DNA from: Meandrina meandrites
Taxonomy: Eukaryota; Cnidaria; Anthozoa; Scleractinia; Meandrinidae
Reading direction: 5' to 3'
Assembly: GCA_963693305.1 (NCBI GenBank)
Contig: OY855914.1
Coordinates: 26,022,472-26,086,471, forward strand
DNA length: 64,000 bases
The notes under the pieces: generated by a model
What the model saw: only the letters and a program-made list of their open reading frames with translations
Told to the model about the DNA's origin: nothing
Database searches by the model: none
Made by a program: the position numbers and the translations under genes
Shown here: one piece after another, positions 35,601-47,300 of the stretch
Position numbering within the stretch: position 1 is the first letter of the stretch
How the letters are laid out: each line of letters starts with the position of its first letter

Positions 35601-38140
35601 AGCCAATTTCCAGCTTTGTGATGTTTTGACAGTTTCAGTCTCGCTAACAAATCAAATCATTTGACGCATTCTTTCAAGCACTCTGATTGGTCCAAACTAG
35701 CGTGCTTTATCAGAGTCCAAAGCACTGTGCTGACGACATTCTGTTCGTTCTGGAAACAAGAAGGACTGTACGTGTCATAATGTGCTTAATTCCTTCGCGT
35801 GCATTCGCCACTTTCACATCTCCCATAATACACGTTGTTTGCCCCCCAAAATTTTGCATAACCATCGTTTTCAATTTCTCTTGGGACATACAGTCGTCCC
35901 AAGAGAAACTTAAAATAATACTTATGTAATTTTTTTTTTTTTTTTTTTGGGGGGGGGGGGGGGGGGCAAACAAGGTGTATTATGGGAGATGTGGAAATGG
36001 TGAATGTAACTTATGCGGTTTCAATGTAATTTATTGCCCCCGCTGGGTAGTATACCATGCAAAATCTCGATTTGCTCAAAATGGGTCCGCAAGTAGTATC
36101 GGTAGATGTGATAAAATGCCCGCAAATAGTATCTGTAGGTGTGATAAAATTCTCTGCACTGTGATTGGTCAATGATGACGCAAGATAAACGATGATTGGG
36201 TGATGATGACAAACCAAAGCGTGAGCACGTGCACAACAAACGATGCTTGCAAATGTTGATTGCAGTTGGGTTGCTATAGTTTCCTTCGAGCTTTCTTGAT
36301 TGCGAGTTTTTCGCCAAACACGACACGGTGAAGTTTAAGGCTCGATGAATTATTTTGTAGCGGATTTTCAACCGCTTGCAATTTTTGTTTCGTTTCCTTA
36401 GAAACGAAACTGTATTGTATTGGATTCTATTTAAGACGGAATCCGCCAGGACTTCGAGTAGTTGTTGGACAAAATTATGTACCAAAATTATTTACACCTT
36501 ATTGCAAGCTTTTGTGTTACTGCTTCAAATATCTTATGAAAAGAAATCTTTTCTAACAACACCAAACATCGAAAACCAATCTCGAAGTTCCGCTGAATTC
36601 CACTTAATCGCTTAAAAGACGCGAGCTTTTGCCTATAGCTTGTGAACATTAAATTTCATTTTCACAGGCTCTGATAAGAAATTGTTGTACCAAAATTATT
36701 TACACCTAATTGCAAACTTTTGTGTTACTGCTTCAGATATCTTATCAAAAGAAATCTTTTCTAACAACACCAAACACCGAAAACAAATTTTGAAATTTCA
36801 CTGAATTCCACTAAATCGCTTAAAGACAATTTTACAAAATGGCTGCACGTGAGAATTTCCCTATAGCTTGTGAACTTTGAAATTCATTTTCTAAGACTCT
36901 GATAAGAAATTGTTGTTGGTGTTATCAATGATAATTACTTACATCTTTTCCTTTTATTTAGGGTAGAAAATAACGCAATAGGATTTAAATTATTCTGGTA
37001 CTCGATTTTTGTCCAACGTAAATAAATATTACTCGACTTCCTGGTGGATTCCGTCTTAAACAGTGAGGGCTACTATCCAATCAGAAGAACGCTCGTAACC
37101 ACAATGTCAGCGCGGTGTACCAACGGCAAACAATCTCGTAAAAACAGGGTCTTCAAATATCAGAAAGATAATCAAAACGTCGCGCTATTGCCGTGCCGAA
37201 CTAAATTGAAGAATCAAATTCGACTTAAGCGCGGCGGTAGCACGACGTTTGAAACCATTCATTTCGGCAGGCTGAATTAAGTTCGGCACGACTACTTGGC
37301 ACGGCAGAGCTTGCCGTGCCGCACGGCAGTAGCGCGACTAGGTTCTAAACGGCGTGCTCTTGTTGTGCCAAACTAAATTCATAAATTATTTTAATGCATT
37401 TAAATTATTTTGTAGCTTGCTGTTTGTTTTGTTGTTTCTGATATAGTTTTAATTATCTTGGGGCGACTGCATTAAATTCTTCGACGTTTGAAACCATTGC
37501 CGTGCTAACGTCATGCCACTGCCAGGCCAAATTCATTTGAGTTCGGCACGGCAGTAGCATTACGTTTGGAACAGGCCTGAGATTCATTACAAATAAAAAT
37601 ATCTGACTACTGTAATGCTTTTAAGTTCGATTAAAGCGATGTCTTGGCGAAAAATGTAAAGTAAGCTATTTCCGTGTTTAATTGTTAAGTCAACATTCTA
37701 GCTATATTCTGCGAAAGAAGAAAATTCCCACCAATGAGACTGCTTGCAAGCGCAAACAAAGACACGATGCTTGTTTGCTGGCAGGAAGCCATGAAAAAGA
37801 GAAGAGAAGGGCAAATTAGGAAGTTTCTTTTCATTCTTATCCTTCCGTGATCTGGAAACGAAACACTATTTCTTTTTGAAATAGCTCCTTGTTACTTCTA
37901 AAATTCCTTACCGAGCTTGTAAACGGCTAGATATGATTCATAACAGTATTGTACGCAGGAAGCATCGCAAGACTGTACGCTTTCTTAGTAATGATTAACG
38001 TGCCGCCATCTGATCTTCATGCGAGACATAGCAAATACTGGTGTACTTGGAAAAATAAAAAACAACAGAGTTCACTTACCAGACGGCATCGTACAGAGAG
38101 TCAGCAAGGTACCCTCAAGAAGGAAAGCCAAGGTTACCAT
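29454..38140 (-). CDS. LU/Ly6-type secreted protein A1, probably GPI-anchored
   Basis: Three exons on the minus strand: 38140-38080 (signal peptide), 33017-32808 and 29683-29454. They give 166 residues, with phase 1 at both junctions. Exon 1 codes a 20-residue hydrophobic leader (MVTLAFLLEG start). Exon 2 starts AFALSCGVC and holds seven Cys; exon 3 adds five, with the closing CCDGDMCN typical of three-finger Ly6/uPAR domains. A Ser/Thr linker and hydrophobic tail (VLGLAASFGATSLVLALT) end the protein, as in GPI-anchored members. Function is unknown; LU proteins are often receptors, toxin-like ligands or regulators. Its paralogue A2 has the same structure 11 kb to the right. Confidence 0.85.
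29845..30146. repeat. CCCTA pentamer array in A1 intron 2
   Basis: About 50 copies of CCCTA, the middle (29896-30000) nearly perfect and the flanks with CTCTA/CCCCA variants. The unit is one base shorter than the animal telomere repeat CCCTAA. The A2 intron lacks it. Confidence 0.95.
30147..30262. repeat. Left piece of ACTGC satellite in A1 intron 2
   Basis: Units of ACTGC with variants, including 'tatatgcatagcactgc'. It is cut off from the main array (32303-32790) by the insertion at 30594-32252. Confidence 0.75.
30964..31090 (+). repeat. End of a Harbinger-like element related to that at 81
   Basis: TAA followed by GGGGTCGACCATTTAAC and T-rich units (ttttttt with gcagga) parallels the end at position 81 (TAA, GGGACGGACCATT, T-rich units). 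A matching right end was not located. Confidence 0.4.
31685..31832. repeat. Foldback MITE
   Basis: Arms of about 46 bp (tatatcaaacactcgaga and its inverted copy, both with cacatttccaaacacc) surround a centre holding 'tccgctgcgcgtcg'. Confidence 0.75.
32303..32790. repeat. ACTGC satellite with TGCATAC higher-order units, A1 intron 2
   Basis: ACTGC units are grouped in blocks of about 50-75 bp, each starting near 'atgcatacactgc'. The array abuts the splice donor of exon 2 (within 20 bp). Because three pentamers equal five codons without a stop, it creates long false open frames rich in Cys-Thr-Ala-Leu-His. Confidence 0.95.
32808..33017 (-). CDS. A1 exon 2: LU N-terminal half
   Basis: A 210-bp exon between acceptor 'cgttacttacag' and donor a|gtaagt. 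It codes SCGVCTNAPG, RCPRGWDRC and NCTSTFGCDPS. Exon 2 has exactly the same length in A1, A2 and B1. Confidence 0.9.
33835..34437 (+). mobile_element. Decayed LINE 3' fragment with (TATC)n tail
   Basis: Translated pieces read VNERALRYVFKD and, after several breaks, NSFKYYAAKQWNMLPDEVR, the C-terminal pattern of LINE reverse transcriptase proteins. It ends in polyadenylation-like 'aataaag' and a TATC tail. Confidence 0.6.
34497..34645 (+). repeat. Dispersed repeat, copy 1 of 3
   Basis: The segment around 'acaatgcccctatctctgaataacaatagagg' in short form recurs at about 42200-42290 and 49838-49960, in the same orientation. The copies lie in A1 intron 1, B1 intron 2 and the B2 remnant. Confidence 0.7.
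35813..35993. repeat. Foldback MITE with poly-G/poly-C arms
   Basis: The ends 'cacatctcccataatac' and its inverted copy, plus an inner pair 'tttctcttgggac/gtcccaagagaaa', form a long hairpin. One arm has an expanded run of T and G. Confidence 0.8.
36429..37062. repeat. TIR element with internal direct duplication
   Basis: The ends TTTAAGACGGAATCCGCC and its inverted copy bracket two direct copies of a segment of about 210 bp (36475-36680 and 36690-36915), each with 'ccaaaattatttacacc' and 'aagaaatcttttctaac'. Confidence 0.75.
37140..37575. repeat. GGCACG-type MITE copy
   Basis: Repeated 'ttcggcacgg'/'cgtgccgaac' motifs and the core 'aaattcataaattatttta' match the better preserved element at 41800-42160. 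Confidence 0.5.
38080..38140 (-). CDS. A1 exon 1: signal peptide
   Basis: ATG at 38140, 20 mostly hydrophobic codons, donor g|gtaagt in phase 1. It aligns along its length with exon 1 of A2 (48920-48860); both end with Met-Pro-Ser. Confidence 0.85.
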
Positions 38141-38397
38141 GATTTGCCAACACGAGAAATGTAGCGTCCTGAACGATGACTTTGTTGTGATGCAGTAACA
38201 ACTAGTAATCTATTAAAAAGTGGGTGCGGCATTCATGTTATTATATTTACAGCAGTTTTTTGATGTATTATCCAGTTTCTATGGCAATGGAACTGCCACA
38301 TGTTCTTTGCAAAATGACGCTACTGCACGCATGCGTCACAGAAAGTTTTCGTAAATTAATCTGTGACCGACCGAAGCAAAGAACGCTCAAGTCCCGA
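38141..38397. promoter_or_regulatory. Shared head-to-head promoter region of A1 and a B-type first exon
   Basis: The minus-strand A1 start (38140) and a plus-strand signal-peptide exon (38398) lie 257 bp apart. The A1 side is conserved with the A2 upstream region (48921-49030), including 'caacacgagaaa' and an AT-rich 'ttattatattta' about 100 bp from the ATG that could act as a TATA-like core. Promoter function is inference from position and conservation. Confidence 0.5.
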
Positions 38398-38446
38398 ATG
38401 AAAATCTCGCTCCTCATTCTAGCAGCTAAAATGCTACTGCCACATA
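38398..38446 (+). CDS. Duplicate or alternative signal-peptide exon for B1
   Basis: This 49-bp exon (ATG, 16 codons, then phase-1 donor a|gtacgt) closely resembles B1 exon 1 (39695-39743): both have ILAA then a Leu-rich core. The upstream 100 bp is also alike (gcgtcacagaaag in both). It could splice to B1 exon 2 as an alternative start, or be an orphan left by duplication. Confidence 0.55.
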
Positions 38447-39694
38447 GTACGTATGTATGGTGTGGCCTATGGCTATCATTCGAAATTTGCCTCATATTTA
38501 CAAAAATAGTTGTAAAACAGAACACAAGTTAACCAAAAAACAAGAATAAAATACTATTCAAATCAAAAAATAGAAGCGTTAAACATGAAAATGAAACGGA
38601 GAAATAAAATGAAAATAAAAACCAAAACAAAGCGAATTAAACATGAAACAAAATCAAAAGTAAAATAAAAAAGAAAATTAAAAACTGAAAACAAAATTTT
38701 TCATGAGCCTAGAGCTATCATCATAGTATACTAGGAAGCTTTGCACGAAGGGATTGTGAAAAAGAACCTGGGACGAGTTGGTTCCGCAAGATTGCGGAAT
38801 GGCGAAATTTTAAGGCGAAAATGAAAGCGAAAAAAACGGACACCGTATAGGGGAAGAAGAAGGATATGGCTGGTGCGCGGAAAAACGACAACGAAACTCT
38901 TGTTGTACAACGATTAAGCGCGGAAGTGGCAGGTAAAGCACAAAAATATTCAAGAATTGGTGCACTCAAGTAAATTAAGGAATGGGTCTCTAGTTATTCG
39001 CCCAAAAACTGAGGGGGTAGTCTATCTTTTGCAGCTTTAGTTGTAGCAGCATGAAACTTTGCCAGATCCATGGATTGTCAATCGATGTCATTTTAACATG
39101 TCTAAAATATGCAAATTAGGTCACGTGACATCTCAGAGGCCAAAAATATCTTATGTAAAATAGGAAAACTTTTTCTTGCTTCCTTAAAATTGTTGTTAGT
39201 TTTATAACTTTAAGGCAATTAGTTACATCGTTTCTGTGCTTGGAAACGTTAAGATATTTTAAAAGAAACGTTTGAAAAGACAAATAACTTTTATGGGGAG
39301 ACTGGGTACTAGTAGAAAAAACCGTTTATTTCCAAAATTAATCAAATATTCAACAATTGCCAAGCACAGTTTCTTTGCTGTCGTATTGCGTTCTACTTTG
39401 TGATTGGCTCAATTTGCCTGGGTAACACCGGAAACACTACCCGCGCTGTCATGATCAGTCATGATCAGATTTCCTATTACTGACTACATGAAGCTTTCTT
39501 TTAGCTTGAATTCGTCAGCTGGTAAAACAGGACCAAATGGGTTTTCCGTTTTCAAGGTTTCCTGTTTCAAACTTGCATGCTCAGAGGGAATTTGTATAAT
39601 CTTTGTCGCACCTGCGCGCCTGCGTCACAGAAAGTGCTTCGCCTGCAGCTGAGGACGAAACGAAAAAAAAATAGCCTGAATAGCCATTTTCGAC
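38447..39694 (+). other. Region between the two B-type first exons
   Basis: A/T-rich sequence with 'aaaatgaaa'-type runs (38560-38700). No coding signal. The final 120 bp is the duplicated upstream region of the B1 first exon. Confidence 0.55.
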
Positions 39695-42600
39695 ATGGAA
39701 ATCTCACTCTACATTTTAGCAGCTGTGTTACTTCTGCCCCCTGGTACGTATGTATAATAAGACTTCCACAATAACTCAGTCGCTGACATAAAATACAGCC
39801 ACTTCTTAAACAGTACCCAGTTCTTGACACGATGGTTAAGTTAATAGGCAGTACTCTCTAAAACAGCAAGCCACAAGAAGTATTAAACAACAAGAAAGTT
39901 AAAATTGCGAATCTTTACCACAGGTATCTTTTTGTGTAGCTACTTGTTAGCGCTTAACATCGCCTCGCTGACTACAGTTAAAAAAACGTGATAATAAAAA
40001 GCGGCCCCCGTGATCAAGTTTCTTACTAACTTAGCTAGAATTCTCCAGCTGGCAAAACATAGCGAATCGCAGATAATGATTTTTCCACTTTCAAAGTGTG
40101 TTTTCAATTCTTGTTATTCCGTTTGAGAGAGGAAAATGTTGCCAATAACAGCTAAAAATGTGGCAGAAGTCCTAAATATAGGTAAATATATTTTACATAT
40201 CCAAAGACCATAATTTGCAAATTAAACATAATCGTAAAACTGCGGACATTTTTTTTAAAATATGAATGCGAACCACTTCTTGTATACCAGCATGTAAATC
40301 GGGCTTTTAAACTGAAACTTGATTTTTTTTCTTTTGCCGTGTTTCCGTTATCTCGGATTTACTGCTTGCCAGCTTTTTCTGTTTGATAAAAATACATGCA
40401 GCTATAAATTTGATAAAAAAAGCATGTACCTTAAAATCAGCAATGATTAACCATTCGTGTTTCAATTGTTCAGAATATATCTTTAGGAAATCAAGTTATA
40501 ATCTTTAGAGAAATGATCCAAAACCGTCGAAACGGTTTGAAAATATTCCTCTTTCCTTAACGATTTTCAGTTTTACTGACCCTTTTAGCCTTACAGTCCC
40601 AATATTAAAACACAGTACAAACCCGCATTTAGACCCTGTCCTAGTGAAAAAGGACCTGTTTCCATTTTTCATTTAGTCTCGCTTTATACATAAGACGCTG
40701 TTTAGCCTCAAATTTGAAACAGGTTCTTATTTTGAAAAATTGAAGGATTTAAAGGGCGTGTAAAAAAAAGAAATAAGATAGCCTAGATTGGGTTGCATTT
40801 GTTCGGATTGAAGCCTTTTAGATATCATTTTCTACATATTTTATATAAACTATTGACTTGCCCATTATTCTACCATCAACAAGTGTCAACAAAATAAGGT
40901 GAAATAACCTAATTTCCCAGCCAACTCCAATTACGAAGGGATTAGACCCTTTAAAGCTAATTTCATGTATCATTTTATTTGGAGCAATGCAGGTTTTTAT
41001 ATAAAAATGGTTCAATGCGCCTTGCATGGAAAAAAGATAAAACGTAAAAGTGACAATAATATATACAAGATACAAAAATTTAAGAAACAAAAAATTAAAT
41101 CTACAGACTAAACGTTAACAATAATTTAATTAAACGCTGCGTATATCATTTTAACAAATAACTTAAAAATAAAATAATATACGTTTATTTTATAAACTGA
41201 CAAAAAATTGACATCTTACACTTTGATTATCTTAGGATTTAAAACATATTTTATCATACGCCATTTTACGTGCCGTACACGACAATTAAAAGCCAGTTAC
41301 AACTTTGATCTGAACTGGGGAGGAAACATTTCAATGTATTCTTGTCGTAAGTGACAAAGTTGTACTGTCTTAACCGGCCTCTTGATTTGATTGACAGCTT
41401 TCTCTCTGCGATGTCACGTGTGTGTCACGCAGTCCGGGGTACCTAGCTTTGCCAGTCAGTGTGACGATATTGTCAAGTGTAATCAGTATCTGGACAGATG
41501 CATGACTGTAAATGGGTCCATGTCTATTCCTGGTGTGGGTTCTCTTCCATTCATTATGAGGAACTGCTCAGGATTTGATGCATGCGACCCGCAGAGTGAA
41601 GCTAACAGTAAGTGTCCTGTTCACTTATTATTATTATAAATGCGATGTAAGTGAAGAAATAAGTGAGGGCATAAATTATCCTAAAGGAGAACCTGTACAG
41701 AGATTTTGCCAAACTATGCCTATTCAGTGCTTATCTTTTAGGAACTTCAATTTTGAAATGAAATTAGGGGACCCCAGACTCGCTTCGTGGGTCGCTTAGG
41801 CCCAGTTCAGTCGTCGAAAAGCATAGCAGAAGTACGGCGTCAATATCAAACTAAAAATTAAGTTTGGCAAAGCAATTAAGTTTGACAAGCTCTGCCGTGC
41901 TACACAACTCTGGCACGGCAACGATTCAAACGTCGCTCTTCTTCCGTACCAAAAAAATATCATAAATTATATTAAATGTATTTTGACAGGGGTAGTTACG
42001 GTGCCGTTTTTGTTCGATCACCGCTGACTAATTGTTACGTGACGTCAGTAAATCCTGAATTTGGCACGACTCTGGCACGACGTCTGAGTCGGAGTCGTGT
42101 TGTGCCGTACTGCAGTCGAACCTATCGGCACGCCAGAAGCACGACGTCTGGACTGGGCCTTACTTCCTCTCGGAAAGCGCGGATTACTTCTTTGGTTCTC
42201 AAAACTATAGATGAAAGTTCATAACAATGCCCCTGGGCCTGAATAACAACAGAGGTACTGTTTACAACGGATTAGATTATGCTCACGATTGTTTGCTGAA
42301 ATATTCTACACTGGGAATCGGTCGACAGTTATGTTTATAGAGAAAGAGAACTATTGCTCAATATAAAAGAGAGAAGGAACCCAGGGAAACCAGTTTTTAC
42401 AGCAGAGGGTTTGATAGGCAATTTAAACACAAGGTGCAAACAAATTAGTTTTCAAATATGCGAGAGCTTTATAGAACATTATGTGACAGTGTTTGTTATG
42501 GATCTATTACTTACGCAACATCACAAAAAAAACAAAAACACTTTTTTTTTCTTCTCAGTCTGCAAGCTCCTGAACTTGACCACTTGTTCGGTCGCCTGTT

Positions 42601-42755
42601 GCCAAGGCGACCTTTGTGATCCGTATCACGTGACAACACCAAGCTCCAGACCAATTTCCAAACCAAACAATGCTGTTCATGTCACAGGATTCACCTCCAC
42701 GTTTACCGCCGTTTTGTACCCTCTGGTTTTGGATGGTTTTGAATATTTTTATTAG
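39695..42755 (+). CDS. LU/Ly6-type secreted protein B1
   Basis: Three exons: 39695-39743 (16-codon signal peptide, MEISLYILAAVLLLPP), 41398-41607 and 42559-42755. They give 151 residues, with both junctions in phase 1. Exon 2 starts AFSLRCHVCVTQ and holds seven Cys; exon 3 adds five with CCQGDLCD, where the usual final Asn is Asp. The tail is Ser/Thr/Pro-rich and ends in a modest hydrophobic stretch, a weaker GPI signal than in A1/A2. It is the opposite-strand partner of A1 and distantly similar to it. Its function is unknown. Confidence 0.85.
39744..41397 (+). other. Intron 1 of B1
   Basis: AT-rich, with no repeats or coding sequence that I can name. Confidence 0.6.
41398..41607 (+). CDS. 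B1 exon 2: LU N-terminal half
   Basis: A 210-bp exon between 'ttgattgacag' and donor a|gtaagt. It codes RCHVCV, QCDDIVKCNQYLDRC and NCSGFDACDPQ. Confidence 0.9.
41800..42161. repeat. MITE with TTA duplication in B1 intron 2
   Basis: The ends GGCCCAGTTCAGTCGTCG and its near inverted copy are flanked by TTA on both sides (41797-41799 and 42162-42164), as in PIF/Harbinger. The interior repeats 'ggcacgac'. Confidence 0.75.
42559..42755 (+). CDS. B1 exon 3: LU C-terminal half
   Basis: The acceptor 'tcttctcag' is phase 1. It codes CKLLNLTTC, SVACCQGDLCD and a Ser/Thr/Pro tail, with the stop at 42753-42755. Confidence 0.85.
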
Positions 42756-43076
42756 AGAAAGACTTCATTGAGGTCACTTTCAAAATAGTCCTGTATTTGG
42801 ATTGGATTAGCTTGGAATATTGCCAAACCCATTTTGAACTTTACACTAGGAGGGTTCTTAATAAAATATTTACCACTTATTACGCACTTCTCAAACTCAT
42901 TAATAACTTATCGAGTAAAAACAAGGCAAATCATAACCGCGGACCCATAACACGATTCTCAGCTCCAACCCATAAACGGAGCAACGAGCACCCGCTTCAC
43001 TGCCATATAGTGAATAGCCATTCCTGGAGCTCGCAGGGTAGAAAAGATGTGTGCAGGTACCAGAACAGTATAAACG

Positions 43077-43445
43077 TGTTAAACACGCTTCCGAATGATT
43101 ATGCTGCTGACCAACAGTATCAAACCAGTTGCAGACTTCGAGACAAATTGAATTGACTGTATAGCTGATTCAAGGGAACTTATGAGGGTGGGGTGGGGAG
43201 AGGTGCACTCAAAGGAAAGGAAAGACGTGGAGCTGGATTTATTAACATTCCAAATAAAGCCCCCCACCCCCCCCCCCCCCCCTCCCCTTCCCCCATACAA
43301 ACACGCACAGAGACTGGGTGCAGCGCATAATCGAAGCACGGTTAATGACAAGGCAGAGTTATCCGACAAGTCGAAAGACAATCGATTTTTATTGAAAACA
43401 AATCGTAGATTACTTCTAATACAATCTAACTAACGAAGCTTCTAC
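43077..43445. repeat. Duplicated flank, copy near A2 (Kolobok-empty)
   Basis: It matches 27119-27206 plus 29012-29300 without the intervening element. The join here reads 'gctgattcaaggga', where the other copy has TTAA, element, TTAA. Confidence 0.85.
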
Positions 43446-43475
43446 GTGGAGCTTAACAAAAAATTATAAGAAGAA

Positions 43476-43614
43476 ATACTATTATTAAAGATAGAGACCT
43501 TGCGGACAGTTACTCGAGTTTCACGCACGAAGCGATCATCAGACAGTCTGATGATCGCTTCGTGCGTGAAACTCGAGTAACTGACCGTAAGGTCTCTATC
43601 TTTAATAATAGTAT
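43476..43614. repeat. Near-perfect 139-bp palindrome (foldback MITE)
   Basis: The arms run from ATACTATTATTAAAG inward to the centre 'cagacagtctg' and back, with only two or three mismatches. The A1-side copy of this flank lacks it, so it inserted after the duplication. Confidence 0.9.
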
Positions 43615-44092
43615 TCCGCTCTGCATGTATTTACATCGAGCACTTCTACGATTGTGTGAAACCTTTTGCATTTTTCTTTCTTTATAAGAAGAAATATATA
43701 TACACCTAATTGCGATAACGTTGTCAAAGAAAAAAGCAAAATGAAAAAAGCCAAATAGGAACTAATGAGGTATTAGAACAATATGTTTGAAATTCTCGGG
43801 CAGAAACGGCCTCTAAACGCCTCAAAATACAACGTGATTAATATGTATTCAGATGTAAACTCGTGAATTACCAGCTACGATGATTAAGCTAATTAATTCC
43901 TATTTGGCCTTTTTCATTTTACTTTTTAATACCACAACGTTATTGCAATCAGGTGTATATAAAAATTAAAAACTGCATGAAACAACAAAAATAACGCACG
44001 ATCGTGAAACGCGTTATTTCTCTGATTTTTTTTGCCACATTTCCAAACGAACAGGAAAAGGCATTCGCGATACTGTGCATGCTACATAAAAC

Positions 44093-44331
44093 TTAAACAA
44101 GCACGGTCAAGGCTAAAACCAACGAAGTGGCGAAAAAACTTGCAGCCAATCCCAAAACTGTACTTGTTGCTTCCATGGTAGTGCTGTAGGCTTGGGTTGC
44201 TTTCATCGTCGACATGGTCGAATTCATCGTCGACATGGTGGAACTGGGACCTGCCAAATTGCACATGTCTCCCTCGCAACAAGTTGTCGAGCAAGTGGAA
44301 ATGATCCCAGTGTCGTTCACATAATTGCATG
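44093..44331 (-). CDS. A2 exon 3: LU C-terminal half and GPI-type tail
   Basis: The acceptor 'aacttaacag' is phase 1. It codes CCEGDMCN, the duplicated STM-rich linker and the hydrophobic end. Confidence 0.85.
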
Positions 44332-47300
44332 CTGTTAAGTTAAAAAGAAAAGAATAACACCTCCGTTTTTATCTTAGTATTCTTATAAAAGCCATAGTAC
44401 ATCATTTCTTTTCAAGCAAAAACTAAAAAGTGGAAAGAAGGAAGAAATGTTAATCATTATAGCACGAAAGTCGGCTTAGATGTCTCTCCCATAGCTTTTG
44501 GAGTTTGCCGCGCTCTTTTAACACTTTCACCGGCTACGTTCTCTTAGCTACACGCAACAATAAATAAACAGTTAGATCCTCGAATATATCGACACGCCCC
44601 TTTGGTACTGCACTGCACAGCATTGCACTCAGCACTGCACTGCACTACACTGCGATGAACTGCACTACATTGCACTTCGCATACACAGCACTGCACGTCA
44701 TTAAACTACACCACTATACTGTACGAAAACTGCAATTCGTCGCAATGTACTGCATCACATTGCAATATGCATACACTGCACGGCACTCCACTACACTACA
44801 TTGCACTGCAATGCGTCGCAATGCACTGCACTGCATTGCGCTATGCATACACAGCACTAGACGTCACTGACCTACACTGCACTACACTGCACCGTCCTGC
44901 AATGCAATGCATTGCATCGCATTGCACCTGCAATGCATTGCATCGCATTGCACCCGACTGCAATGCGCTATGTATGCATACTGCACTGCAAGGAACTGCA
45001 CTATCTTTGCCGTTAGTATAATTGTACTTACCGTAATACTGACTCGATGGATCACAACCAAAGGTACTGGTGCAGTTTCTTATCTCTAGTAACATCGAGC
45101 CATTTTTCGGAGTATAATGCATTGTCAGGCATCTATCCCAATGCTGGGGACAAGTCCAGTTTCCAACATTGTCGCTGTCGCACTTTTCCGCTCCAGGAAA
45201 TCCGGTCGCGTTTGTACACACTCCGCACGTGAGAGCAAAAGCTGTCAGTTAACGAAGAATAGACAAATTAAACGGGCTTAGTTCACAGCAATACACAGGA
45301 GAGGGCTCTTATTCTGTTGATCGCTTGCAACCACGTGACAAGGCGGCCATGTTGGTGGTCAAAACAATAAAAAACTTTTTTGAAGAATTTGCATGATAAA
45401 AAAGTTAAGTTCCCAGTGGAGGAAAAACTTTGCTCTTGTCCACCAGCATGGCTGCCGTGACGTCAGTTGCAAACTAGCAACTTCCTCAATCGGAAAGGGA
45501 CCTTTTCTGGGTGAGGAAATAAAACAAGGAATGCACGCAGGCTATAGGAAGAAAGGATTTAAAAAACTGCTGTGAATTCCCGTCAAAAATATGATTGTGA
45601 GCCTCAACAATACTTATTTATTTAAATAAAACTCCACAGTTCTCGGGATGAAGGCACAGTCAACAAGCTAGTCCTGACTAAAGAACGCAAGCGGACTTTC
45701 AACTGCTCCAATCATTTTTTTTTATTAACAGTTTATACTTTCATAAAAACTCTTGTTCTTTGGCCATTTCAATTTTACGAGAAATAAAATGCAGACAGCG
45801 GTAACAAACATCACACATGAACTACGCATGGTTTGACTTTCTTGTTTTCATTTTTGTTTAATTGGTTACCAGTACCTCGCTTTGTATTTTCAGGTTTTAA
45901 ATCTTTCTTTTTTTGTAACCGTCACTTCTGAAGACGAGTGCTATAGCATGCAAAACGTCAAGTAAATTTTATAGATTATTTTTCAAACCATGCGTAGTTC
46001 ATGTGTTATGTTAGTTGCCGCTGTCTACATTTTATTTCTAGTTTATACTTTACTCATTAACAGCCGAAATTTCTAAATTATCGCCTTTCACTCCCGCGTG
46101 ATAACCGAGTATGAAGTGAAATTTTATACACTAATAAAAGAATTAGTGAGAACAACTGCTAGGCTCGATTTCCGCCGTCCTCTCGTGTTCGGTCTTTCCT
46201 CCCCTCGGGGAGGAGCGCGGACTCATTCAACGAGCAACGGCTGGTAATCGAGCCTAACAACTCCTCGCCGTGCCCAAATAACGGCATATAAAAAAATTAT
46301 TTCAGCAATAGACCACACTTTCTAGGGGTTTACCGGCGCAATAAACCCCCCTCGGGATGTTGGGAGAACACGAGAAAAGCTTGTAAATCACGAGCCGTCA
46401 GGCGAGTGATTTACAAGCTTTTCGAGTGTTCTCACAACATCCCAACGGGGTTTATTGCGCCGGTAAACCCCTAGAAAGTGTTGGTCTATTGCTTTTATGA
46501 ACTAACTATCGAAAACGATTTTTAGAAATATGGGAATCTATTTTATATTTCGTGATGAACAACCTTGTTCTCAACATGTTTATCGGATTAAGCAGTAAAC
46601 CAATCACAGCAGCTGAAAAAATAAACACAGGTTCAGCTTCACCGATCGCTCACACCAAAATCAACGAACCGTTTCGACGAAAACGTTTAAGCTGTAAAAG
46701 TAATAAGAAAGGGAAGAGAAAGGCAAACGGTAAACGGAACAAAGTGTATTCAACGATTTAAAATTGCTTTTTTACAACGAAATTTTAGCAAACTGTGGCC
46801 GGACTCAGTCATCGCGAAAGCGAAGGACTACACGGAAATTCTGCAAGTTTACAAACCTCACAGACCGCCGAAATTATTTAGAATAAAGGTTAGTTTCAGA
46901 AACTCTGCTTCGAATATTTTATTTCGAACTTATTTGTCACGTAATTTTTTGTTTCCGCCAAGCCACAGACTTTATAGAAAGCACTGAAGTTGCATAAAAC
47001 TAGAATTAATTCAAGCGCGTACAAGAACACAGTGTGAGTTTCTGCCATCGAGATAATTCAAGTAAGCTTTCAACGCGATCAATTTGAAGTAGTTTTTTTT
47101 TCAAATAAGATTTTTGAGTGAATGTTGAATGAAAAGATGTCCATTTACTTTTATTCCAGCTCGGTCAACGAGTAACTGTTTATTGTGTTCCTTCTCATTT
47201 GATTGTTTCTGCGCTATGTTTTGTTTTATTTTCTTCTACCTATACGCTTAGTTCTTTCACTCCAAAAGCGACGGGCGGCAAAATTCATTGTTGTGAACCA

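Larger units (their letters stand above)
33018..38079 (-). other. Intron 1 of A1, repeat-rich
   Basis: This 5-kb intron holds a LINE remnant (33835-34437), a foldback MITE (35813-35993), a TIR element with a duplicated core (36429-37062), and repeats with 'ttcggcacgg' (37140-37575). The string 'ccttaccgagcttgtaaacggct' occurs at about 35051 and 37908, an internal duplication. No host gene recognised. Confidence 0.7.

Noticed and set aside
42797..43156. 119-codon frame after B1
   Set aside because: Possible distant LINE C-terminus (NVLNTLPND) but too weak; part of it lies in the duplicated flank and is not conserved as a frame in the other copy.
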